Source: an uncultured Treponema sp. (GTDB lineage: Bacteria > Spirochaetota > Spirochaetia > Treponematales > Treponemataceae). Taken from it: DNA of 12,306 nt. Both the position numbers and the translations under genes were made by a program. Shown here piece after piece: positions 1 to 6,783 of the stretch. Location: the NCBI GenBank assembly GCA_937901865.1, contig CALDID010000057.1:1-12306 (forward strand), written 5' to 3'. The notes below the pieces were generated by a model that was given only the letters and a program-made list of their open reading frames with translations, ran no database searches and had not been told where the DNA came from. Positions within the stretch are counted from its first letter, which is position 1, and each line of letters begins with the position of its first letter.

Positions 1-684
1 AGCTATGTACCTGCTGAAGAAGCGCATATCGGTATTATCGACCGCATTTTCTGCCGCGTGGGAGCAAGCGATAATTTGGCGCGGGGAGAATCTACGTTCT
101 TGGTAGAAATGAGCGAAACTGCAAATATATTGCGTTCGGCGACTTCGCGTTCTTTTGTCATTATGGACGAAGTGGGGCGCGGCACATCTACAGAAGACGG
201 GCTTTCGATTGCATGGGCTGTGTCAGAGTATCTTTTGAACACGGTGAAGTGTAAAACTCTTTTTGCTACGCATTACCACGAAATGACACGAATGGAGCAC
301 CCAAAAGCAAAAAAGCTCTGTATGGCTGTTGATGAGGGAAATGGGGGCGTTGTATTTTTGCGAAAGGTCATAGAAGGAGAAGCAAAAAACTCTTACGGTA
401 TCCACGTTGCGCGCCTTGCAGGTATTCCCGACAGCGTGATAAATCGTGCGCAAGATATATTAGCCACTCTTCAAGGCAAAAATGAGAAGCAATCGGAGAA
501 AATCCATACTGAAACAAAGGCAGTCGATACGCCAAAAGCCGAAAATAAATACAATGTGATAGGGCTTTTTAGCGATGAAGAGATGATACTTGACGAGATT
601 CTTTCCCTCGATACCGACAATATGACACCGCTTCAAGCTCTAAAACTCATAAACACATGGCAAAAATCGTTGAGCGGACGCTAA
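1..684 (+). CDS. mutS: DNA mismatch repair protein MutS, C-terminal part (5' truncated by window)
   Basis: The reading frame is open from base 1, so the gene starts upstream of the window and about 227 C-terminal residues are visible. They belong to the MutS ATPase domain, which couples ATP turnover to mismatch recognition and recruitment of MutL. Visible hallmarks are the segment GASDNLARGESTF, the Walker B-like motif VIMDEVGRGTSTEDG followed by the ATHYHEM segment, and the helix-turn-helix-like dimerisation region with YGIHVARLAGIPDSVINRA. A variable linker follows, then a short C-terminal tail with MTPLQALKLI, typical of full-length MutS1 rather than MutS2. The Walker A loop lies upstream and is not visible. 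The stop codon at 682-684 overlaps that of the opposing comF-type gene. No mutL follows, although mutS and mutL are adjacent in many Firmicutes. The identification is secure. Confidence 0.97.
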   Translation, partial: SYVPAEEAHIGIIDRIFCRVGASDNLARGESTFLVEMSETANILRSATSRSFVIMDEVGRGTSTEDGLSIAWAVSEYLLNTVKCKTLFATHYHEMTRMEHPKAKKLCMAVDEGNGGVVFLRKVIEGEAKNSYGIHVARLAGIPDSVINRAQDILATLQGKNEKQSEKIHTETKAVDTPKAENKYNVIGLFSDEEMILDEILSLDTDNMTPLQALKLINTWQKSLSGR

Positions 685-1391
685 GAAGCAGAAAAGAGGG
701 AAATGCAATACACTGTTTTTACGCCGCTGTCTTTTAACAGTTTTGCACACGCTCTTGTCGTTGCGCCTGTAGTGATAATGTCGTCAATAAGAATTGCGCT
801 ATTACTGTTAAGGCGTTTTTTTAGCACATAGCCTTTTTGCGTATTTTCAATGCGTTCTTTCAAAGAAAGCGTTTTCTGTTCTGTTTGCGATATACGCTTT
901 AGCACTTTGCATATCTTAAAGCGATAAGTGAAATGCAGTGCATTTGCAAGCGAGTCGATTTGGTCATAGCCTACTGTATAGAACTTGAAAGGACGGGGCG
1001 GAACGGGAACAATCGGAATATTCTCCCAGCCTTTTGCTTGTATCACTTTTGCAATGCAATCTGCAAAAAGGGAGGTGAGAATTAAATCCCCCTGTATTTT
1101 CCACTTTGAAAGGAGATTCTTTTTCCAATTTGCATATAAAAAGAGGGGAAAGCAGCTGTCGATATAAGTTTCTTCTGTGTTTTCTCTACATTCACGGCAT
1201 ATTTTTATTTCGCTCAATAACTTTCTTCCGCACTTACAACATCTTGCCTCCGAAAAATCAATCGCCAACAGCTTTTCACGACATTTCTTGCAAAGTGGTA
1301 AGTGCGACGGTGTGCCACACGCGAGGCAGAGCGATTTATCCCCTAGCGATTCCATCAGATAACGTAAAATTACTTTTGGTCGTATACGCAT
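681..1391 (-). CDS. ComF family protein (amidophosphoribosyltransferase-like, zinc-ribbon N-terminus)
   Basis: The 236-residue product has the ComF architecture at a normal length for the family. The N-terminal zinc-binding region carries four CxxC pairs (about C22/C25, C34/C37, C51/C54, C65/C68). A type I phosphoribosyltransferase domain follows, with the PRPP-binding loop ILIDDIITTGATT near residues 200-212. Upstream of it is a region with PIVPVPPRPFKFYTVGYDQ, which matches the VPVPxxxxRxxxRGFDQ-like motif of the family in relaxed form. ComF proteins are linked to DNA uptake in naturally competent bacteria (ComFC in Bacillus, ComF in Haemophilus), but many homologues are in non-competent species, so a competence role is only inferred. 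No Shine-Dalgarno site precedes the ATG. An extended -10 lies 6 bases upstream, suggesting a leaderless message. Its stop overlaps the mutS stop. Confidence 0.93.
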   Translation of the reverse strand: MRIRPKVILRYLMESLGDKSLCLACGTPSHLPLCKKCREKLLAIDFSEARCCKCGRKLLSEIKICRECRENTEETYIDSCFPLFLYANWKKNLLSKWKIQGDLILTSLFADCIAKVIQAKGWENIPIVPVPPRPFKFYTVGYDQIDSLANALHFTYRFKICKVLKRISQTEQKTLSLKERIENTQKGYVLKKRLNSNSAILIDDIITTGATTRACAKLLKDSGVKTVYCISLFSAS

Positions 1392-1397
1392 ACCATA

Positions 1398-1406
1398 AGT
1401 ATAGCA
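1398..1406 (-). promoter_or_regulatory. Extended -10 promoter element for the comF-type gene
   Basis: On the minus strand the sequence reads TGCTATACT, an extended -10 (TG-N-TATACT), followed by six bases and then the ATG at 1391. I see no convincing -35 at normal spacing. Transcription would start at or very near the A of the start codon, matching the absence of a ribosome binding site. This is inference from sequence only. Confidence 0.45.
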
Positions 1407-1543
1407 TACGCTTTGCTAAAGATACAAGCAACCGTATAATTTAATACTCATAATCGCAATAGTAATATATTCCGTCTACTTAATATTAACAGTGCGTCAT
1501 ATCGGCTGATTTCTCATTTTTATTAGAAAAAAGCATAATTAAA

Positions 1544-1571
1544 TTGAAAAAAGAAATATTAGCCTTATAAT
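1544..1571 (+). promoter_or_regulatory. Sigma-70/A-type promoter for the c-di-GMP gene pair
   Basis: TTGAAA at 1544-1549 and a perfect TATAAT at 1566-1571 are separated by 16 bases. Transcription would start near 1578, giving a leader of about 27 bases before the gene. A purine-rich ribosome binding site (AAGGGGAG, about 1593-1600) lies 4 bases before the ATG at 1605. That spacing favours this ATG over the GTG immediately upstream at 1602. The surrounding 1392-1604 region is AT-rich and holds no gene. Confidence 0.75.
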
Positions 1572-1604
1572 ACAAATAAAGCCTATCTTGAAAAGGGGAG
1601 TGTG

Positions 1605-4088
1605 ATGATTAAAAAGATAAAAATGTTAAATCTTGTATTTGTGATACTCTCTGTATGCTGTATTACAGTGGGCATTATATTGCTTTGCTGTGAAATTGCA
1701 AAAACATCTCACAATTCAAAGCAAGCTACTGTTTCAAGAGTGGTGAGCAAAAGAATTCTGTATATATCTTCTTACGGAGCGTCATATTATCCAAACAAAT
1801 CGATGCGGCAGGCGCGGGACGAAGTATTTTTCGATTCCGACAAAATCCTCACTGATACCGAATATATGGACACTCGAAAATATGATACGAATGTAAGTAC
1901 TGATTTATTCTATAAACAATTAAAATACAAACTCGCACATCACGAACCATATAAAGCGGTGCTGTTAGGCGGCGACAATGCGCTTCGTTTTGCTTTAGAG
2001 CATCAAGCAGAGCTGTTTGAAAATATACCGCTTGTCTTTTTTGCGATACACGATAAAAAACTTGCAATGCGAGCTAATAACACTCCGTTTGTAACTGGCA
2101 ACTACGAAAACTTTTCAATAGCAGATACTCTTAATATTGCGATAAAGCTCTATCCAAAGGCGAAAAATATCGTTGCAATGCACGATAACACCATCGCAGG
2201 AAGAGGCGATATGAAGCAATTTTTAGATTTGCGCCTATCATATCCAGCTTTTACTTTTAAAGCTATAAACACATCATTGCTTTCGTCGTTTGAAGTGGCG
2301 GAAGAGTTAAAAAAACTGACCGCTGATGATATTTTGCTTGTCTTGAGCGTAAACGAGGGTATGAACAATAAGTATTATTCGAGCAAATATATTACAGAGT
2401 TTATTGCGAATAATACAAAAGTCCCTGCTTTCTGTATGCAAGAAGAGGGGGTGAAAAATGGATTTCTTGGCGGAGTTCTTTTTGATTATGAGGGTGCTAG
2501 CAGAACAGCTGCATTGACAGTAAAAAATATCATCGATGGCACAACTTCTGTTTTTGCTCCTGTCGACTTCGATTTAAAAGGAAAGCTGTGCTTTAATTAC
2601 AATGAATTGAAACGCCTTCAAATCAATACGAAAGACTTGCCAGAGGATACAGTCATATTTAATAAGCCTGTGTCTTATTGGGAGCTGTATGGAGCTTCGT
2701 TAGGTCCGATTATCTTGATATTAGTATCGCTTGCAAGCATTTTAGCGATTGCGGGCTTTGAGTATAAGCAAAAGCGTATTTATGCATACGAATTGCAAAA
2801 ATCAAGAACAAAACTATTGCATACCGCTCGGCACGATTTTTTGACAGGGCTGCCTAATAGGCACTATGCACATTACACGCTTGAAAATGCGTTGCAGAAT
2901 AAAGAAAGATTTTCATTGTTGTTGATTGATATAGACAACTTTAAGAGCATAAACGATTTCTTTTCACACTCTTGTGGCGATGCGGTGTTAAAAGAAGTTG
3001 CAAGGCGATTGAAAGAAATTGCAAGGGGCAGAGAGTGCTTTGTTGCGCGCTTTGGCGGAGATGAGTTTGTCGCAATATACAAAAATATGCTGTTGACTGC
3101 GGATAACACGGAGATAGAGCGTTTTAAGAGCATGCTTGATGGCGATTTTGAAACAGATAACAAGCACATTGTTATTCATTCAAGCATTGGAGTGGCGACA
3201 ACAGAGGATATTTCAGAGGAAGATAATAATATTGTAGCGTTTGCGGATTTTGCGCTATACAGTGCAAAAAAAAGCGGGCGCAATGCTGTTTCATTCTTCG
3301 ATTCTAAGATGAATGATGAGATAAAGAAAGAAAAAAAGCTCGTTGAAATAGTGGAGCGTGCGTGCCAAAACGACGGCTTTACGGTTTTGTATCAGCCGCA
3401 GATGAATGCGCAGACAGGGCAAATTCACGGCTATGAAGCTCTTGTGCGCTTAAAAGATTCGTATGTTTCGCCAGCAGATTTTATTCCTATCGCAGAAAAG
3501 AATGGATTTATTGGCAAGATTGGGCGCATTGTAACAAAGAAAGTCGTTCAGCAAATAGTGCAGTGGAGAAATGACGGATTGCCGCTGTATACGGTATCTA
3601 TCAACTATTCAAGCGGACAAATGGGAGATGTGGAGTATGTGCAGTATCTGCATAATTTGCTTGTTGAAAACAAGATAAATCCGCAGCTCATCAAAATAGA
3701 GATAACAGAAAGCCTCTGTATGAAGAATACTCGCCAAGCTATGCACTTGTTTGACAGCTTCTCTCAAATTGGCGTTAAACTCGCTCTTGACGACTTTGGC
3801 ACAGGCTTTTCTTCTTTGAGCTACTTAACGTATTTGCCTGTGGACACCGTGAAGATAGACAAGACGATGACAGACACTTATCTTATCGACGGCAAGGACG
3901 ACTTTATTGAAAACATCATCTCGCTTGTTCATTCTCTGGGAATGAAGCTCACGGCGGAAGGCGTGGAACAGCAATGGCAGTATGATAAGCTCAAAGAGTT
4001 TCAGTGCGACAGCATACAAGGCTACTATTTCAGCCGCCCAATCACTGGTGAAGTGGTGTGCGAATCGCTGCATGACGGGAGATTTTAG
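1605..4088 (+). CDS. Membrane GGDEF-EAL c-di-GMP protein with periplasmic substrate-binding sensor (copy 1)
   Basis: The 827-residue protein is built as: transmembrane helix (about 7-30), an extracytoplasmic ABC_sub_bind-like domain (about 45-350, opening with RILYISSYGASYY), second transmembrane helix (about 363-388), GGDEF domain (about 400-555) and EAL domain (about 590-820). GGDEF enzymes make c-di-GMP from two GTP; EAL enzymes hydrolyse it to pGpG. Both sites look intact: RFGGDEF at 482-488; EALVRL at about 611, EITES, LDDFGTGFSSL, KID and an AEGVE...QGYYFSRP end. The RxxD inhibitory I-site expected five residues before GGDEF is absent (GREC there), so product inhibition of the cyclase is not expected. 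It could be bifunctional, or mainly a phosphodiesterase with GTP-regulated activity; sequence alone cannot decide. The sensor probably binds a small solute of unknown identity. ATG 1605 is chosen for its ribosome binding site spacing; GTG 1602 is in frame. It is a paralogue of the next gene. Confidence 0.92.
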   Translation: MIKKIKMLNLVFVILSVCCITVGIILLCCEIAKTSHNSKQATVSRVVSKRILYISSYGASYYPNKSMRQARDEVFFDSDKILTDTEYMDTRKYDTNVSTDLFYKQLKYKLAHHEPYKAVLLGGDNALRFALEHQAELFENIPLVFFAIHDKKLAMRANNTPFVTGNYENFSIADTLNIAIKLYPKAKNIVAMHDNTIAGRGDMKQFLDLRLSYPAFTFKAINTSLLSSFEVAEELKKLTADDILLVLSVNEGMNNKYYSSKYITEFIANNTKVPAFCMQEEGVKNGFLGGVLFDYEGASRTAALTVKNIIDGTTSVFAPVDFDLKGKLCFNYNELKRLQINTKDLPEDTVIFNKPVSYWELYGASLGPIILILVSLASILAIAGFEYKQKRIYAYELQKSRTKLLHTARHDFLTGLPNRHYAHYTLENALQNKERFSLLLIDIDNFKSINDFFSHSCGDAVLKEVARRLKEIARGRECFVARFGGDEFVAIYKNMLLTADNTEIERFKSMLDGDFETDNKHIVIHSSIGVATTEDISEEDNNIVAFADFALYSAKKSGRNAVSFFDSKMNDEIKKEKKLVEIVERACQNDGFTVLYQPQMNAQTGQIHGYEALVRLKDSYVSPADFIPIAEKNGFIGKIGRIVTKKVVQQIVQWRNDGLPLYTVSINYSSGQMGDVEYVQYLHNLLVENKINPQLIKIEITESLCMKNTRQAMHLFDSFSQIGVKLALDDFGTGFSSLSYLTYLPVDTVKIDKTMTDTYLIDGKDDFIENIISLVHSLGMKLTAEGVEQQWQYDKLKEFQCDSIQGYYFSRPITGEVVCESLHDGRF

Positions 4089-4091
4089 CAA

Positions 4092-6551
4092 ATGGCAATA
4101 AAAAAAATGTTCCACAGATTACCTGTAATTATCTCGATTTTGGGGATATTCGTTTCTCTTTTGTATATGTTTTCGGGGTACTTGGCTCTGAACGTGCGCA
4201 ATATGCACTCTTTTGTCAAAGATTCAGGCTCGACAAAGCATGTGCTGTTTATCAGCTCTTACAATGATACGTTCGAGTCAACAGCAGACCAAATACAAGG
4301 AATAAACGAAGTCTTCGGAGAAAGAAACATCTCTCTTAACGAAGATTTTATGGATACAAAGACGTATAATTCTCGTGAACATATCTTGAACTTCTATAAC
4401 TTTTTGCGCTTCAAGGTCAAAAATCATACAAAATATGACGGAATACTCATCGGAGATGATGCGGCATTGCAGTTTTTTGAGGAGTTCGGCTCTGAGCTTT
4501 TCCCTGAAACACCGACGATTTTTTTCGGCATAGACGACCCAACGCTTGCGAACCGCCTTGCAGAAAATCCATATATCACAGGCTCTGTTGAATTGGTCTA
4601 CCTATACGACACGCTCAAAGAAGCTCTGCGCCTTTTCCCAAAGACAACGAAAATCGTTTCTGTGTATGACAATACGCCCACAGGTATCGGCAATCAAAAA
4701 CAGCTTGCTGACGTGATAGACGAGTTTCCGCAATGCACGTTTGAAAACATAAATGCTTCGCTTCTTTCAAAAGACGAGCTGCAAGCGGCGATAGAGAATG
4801 TGGACGGGAATAGCATATTCTTGTTTCTTGGGTTCTTTGAGGACGGAAGCGGAAACAAATATACGTTGTCTTCGTGCGCTGAAATGATAGGCAATTTCGC
4901 CAAAGTCCCTATTTTCACAAAGCAGATTATGTCTGTCGGAAACGGGCCTTTCGCTGGTAAAATCATCGATTATGTCGAGATAGGTCGGGTGGCGGCGAAG
5001 CAAATGTGCGATGTGCTTGACGGCAAAATCAATATCAGCGAAATCCCAGTATATAAGCCTCTCAAGGCGGATTTCTACTTTGATTATCTGCAACTGAGCC
5101 GCTTTGGTCTTCATCGCTGGCAACTGCCGCGCGGAGCAATTTTTGTGAACAAAGAACCGACATATTGGGACAGCTATGGAAAACTTATTACTCCAGCGGC
5201 GATGATTTTCGTGTTTTTGGCGATTTTGCTTGCAGAGGTGTATTCAAGCTATCGCGAGGCACGCTTTACGGCGAAGACGCTCGAACGCTCACAGCGCGAA
5301 CTCGTCTATAGCGCAGGACACGACTATCTGACGGGATTGCCGAACCGTATGCTTGCAAAAAGCGAAATTGAGAGCTTGATTGCACAGCATACGCCGTTTG
5401 CGCTGATGATGCTCGATGTCGATGACTTCAAAAGCATTAACGACTTTTTCGGACACCTTTGCGGCGATGAGGTGCTTCGAGAGATTGGACGCAGACTGAG
5501 CGCATTGCAAGCCGACGGCGACTTTTTTGCGTGCAGGAGCGGCGGCGACGAGTTTTTGCTCGTGTACAAAGATGGCGAAATCGAAGAGGGCGACACGAAA
5601 ATGTACTATATTCGGGAAATCCTCAATACGCCATTGCTCCACGACGGCAAGCGCGTTTTTATTCGTGTGTGCATAGGGCTTATAAACTACGACGGCAGGG
5701 ATAAAACCACGCCGACAGAGCTTGCAAGCAAGGCCGATGTCGCGCTGTATAAAGCAAAAGAAAGCGGCAAAAACAAGTTTGTTCTGTTCAATGACGAAAT
5801 GCGCGATACTATTTTGCGAGAAAAGAAAATTGCTTTGCAGTTGGAAGAAGCGTGCAAAAACGACGGTTTCTCGGTGGTGTATCAGCCGCAAATCGACGCG
5901 ACGACGGGCGAAGTGCAGGGCTATGAAGCGTTAGTTCGCTTGATGAAGACGCAGTTGCCGCCGCAGGTGTTTATCCCGATTGCCGAAGCAAAAGGCTTGA
6001 TGGTGCAAATCGGGCGGATTGTTACAAAGAAAGTGATTGAGCAGATGGCACAGTGGAAAAAAGAGGGCAAAACGCTGCACAAAGTTGCAATCAACTATTC
6101 AAGCGGACAAATCTCCGACACGAGCTATGTCAACTACCTCAAGGAGCTTCTTGACACCTACGCTATAAGCACTTCGCTCATAAATATCGAGGTTACCGAA
6201 AGCCTGTTTATGAGCAATTTGCACTATGCCAAAGAGTTCTTTAAGCAGCTTGCCGACATCGGAGTGAGCCTGACGCTCGACGATTTCGGCACGGGCTATT
6301 CGTCTTTGAGCTATCTCGCGCACCTCCCGATAGACACGGTGAAGATAGATAAGAGCTGGATTGACAGCTATTTGCAAGAAGGCAAAGACACTTTTATCAA
6401 AAACATCGTGCGCCTTGTCCACAGCCTCAATATGAAATTGACGGTGGAGGGGGTAGAAGAGAAGTGGCAGTATGACAAGCTCAAAGAGTTCGAGTGCGAC
6501 AGCGTGCAAGGCTACTATTTCTCAAAACCGCTTATCGCTTCTGGTATCTAA
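4092..6551 (+). CDS. Membrane GGDEF-EAL c-di-GMP protein with periplasmic substrate-binding sensor (copy 2)
   Basis: The 819-residue protein is collinear with the preceding gene: transmembrane helix (about 9-33), ABC_sub_bind-like sensor (about 45-350, opening with KHVLFISSYNDTF), second helix (about 361-386), GGDEF domain and EAL domain. The cyclase signature is SGGDEF (G484-F488), with serine in place of the usual preceding aromatic. Metal-binding MLDVDDFKSIND is present and the RxxD I-site is missing (DGDF). The EAL domain keeps EALVRL (E612), EVTES, LDDFGTGYSSLSYL, KID and EGVE...QGYYFSKP, so phosphodiesterase residues look complete. It starts 3 bases after the upstream stop, with GGGAG about 9 bases before the ATG, so the pair is almost certainly co-transcribed and perhaps translationally coupled. 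The EAL halves are much more alike than the sensor halves, as expected if the duplicate diverged in the signal it reads. Its wobble positions look more GC-rich than those of copy 1. Confidence 0.92.
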   Translation: MAIKKMFHRLPVIISILGIFVSLLYMFSGYLALNVRNMHSFVKDSGSTKHVLFISSYNDTFESTADQIQGINEVFGERNISLNEDFMDTKTYNSREHILNFYNFLRFKVKNHTKYDGILIGDDAALQFFEEFGSELFPETPTIFFGIDDPTLANRLAENPYITGSVELVYLYDTLKEALRLFPKTTKIVSVYDNTPTGIGNQKQLADVIDEFPQCTFENINASLLSKDELQAAIENVDGNSIFLFLGFFEDGSGNKYTLSSCAEMIGNFAKVPIFTKQIMSVGNGPFAGKIIDYVEIGRVAAKQMCDVLDGKINISEIPVYKPLKADFYFDYLQLSRFGLHRWQLPRGAIFVNKEPTYWDSYGKLITPAAMIFVFLAILLAEVYSSYREARFTAKTLERSQRELVYSAGHDYLTGLPNRMLAKSEIESLIAQHTPFALMMLDVDDFKSINDFFGHLCGDEVLREIGRRLSALQADGDFFACRSGGDEFLLVYKDGEIEEGDTKMYYIREILNTPLLHDGKRVFIRVCIGLINYDGRDKTTPTELASKADVALYKAKESGKNKFVLFNDEMRDTILREKKIALQLEEACKNDGFSVVYQPQIDATTGEVQGYEALVRLMKTQLPPQVFIPIAEAKGLMVQIGRIVTKKVIEQMAQWKKEGKTLHKVAINYSSGQISDTSYVNYLKELLDTYAISTSLINIEVTESLFMSNLHYAKEFFKQLADIGVSLTLDDFGTGYSSLSYLAHLPIDTVKIDKSWIDSYLQEGKDTFIKNIVRLVHSLNMKLTVEGVEEKWQYDKLKEFECDSVQGYYFSKPLIASGI

Positions 6552-6564
6552 CACGCAATACTTC

Positions 6565-6587
6565 TCTCACCATAAGCAAGGGTGAGA
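6565..6587 (+). terminator. Stem-loop after the c-di-GMP operon, possible terminator
   Basis: TCTCACC (6565-6571) and GGTGAGA (6581-6587) form a 7-bp perfect stem with a 9-base loop, 13 bases after the stop codon of copy 2. What follows is C-rich rather than a T-run, so a simple intrinsic terminator is uncertain. The larger inverted repeat further on may share the role. Confidence 0.4.
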
Positions 6588-6606
6588 CTCTCCCCCTAAT
6601 GCTAGC

Positions 6607-6681
6607 GCGAAATCGCCGAAAGGCGCAAGACAAAACCGCGCAATGCTGTGGACAACCTTTCTGCGCCTTTCGGAGATTTGC
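6607..6681. repeat. Long near-perfect inverted repeat between convergent genes
   Basis: The arm 6607-6627 is matched by its reverse complement at 6662-6681, with one extra base and one mismatch over about 20 bp and a ~34-base spacer. The arms are themselves copies, in opposite orientation, of the ~22-bp repeat unit that continues to 6783. As RNA from either strand this would form a strong hairpin. Its place between two converging genes suggests a bidirectional transcription end or RNA-protecting structure, which is inference. Confidence 0.7.
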
Positions 6682-6783
6682 CGTAAGGCGCAGGAGAAAC
6701 CGCCGTAACGTTATCGAAACATCGCCGAGGGGCGCAGGAAAAATCGCCGTAAGCCGTGCGCAAAGTCGCCGAAAGGCACAGGA
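6611..6783. repeat. Degenerate tandem repeat of GNRA-capped mini-hairpins (~22-bp period)
   Basis: Units with the theme atCGCCGAAAGGCGcaggaaa occur at about 6611, 6676, 6698 (degenerate), 6721, 6743 and 6765, and one inverted copy lies near 6656-6678. The spacing from 6676 onward is close to 22 bases. The core CGCC-GAAA-GGCG (6614-6625) is a perfect 4-bp stem closed by a GNRA-type loop. Another unit has GCC-GTAA-GGC (6680-6689), also GNRA. Others have mismatches. The array ends directly against the stop codon of the PcfJ-like gene. A plus-strand reading frame crosses it, giving repeated RRKAQ-like peptides, but it has no independent support as a gene. No other feature is visible in 6552-6783. 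Confidence 0.7.

Noticed and set aside
1463..1488. TAATAT...ATATTA inverted repeat in the comF/GGDEF intergenic region
   Set aside because: Six AT-only base pairs in an AT-rich spacer are expected by chance.
5289..5891. A 200-codon minus-strand frame inside copy 2
   Set aside because: It is the antisense shadow of a clear GGDEF coding region and has no independent motif or start signal.
6611..6783. CRISPR array
   Set aside because: Units are degenerate and nearly contiguous with no unique spacers of constant length, and no cas gene is present.
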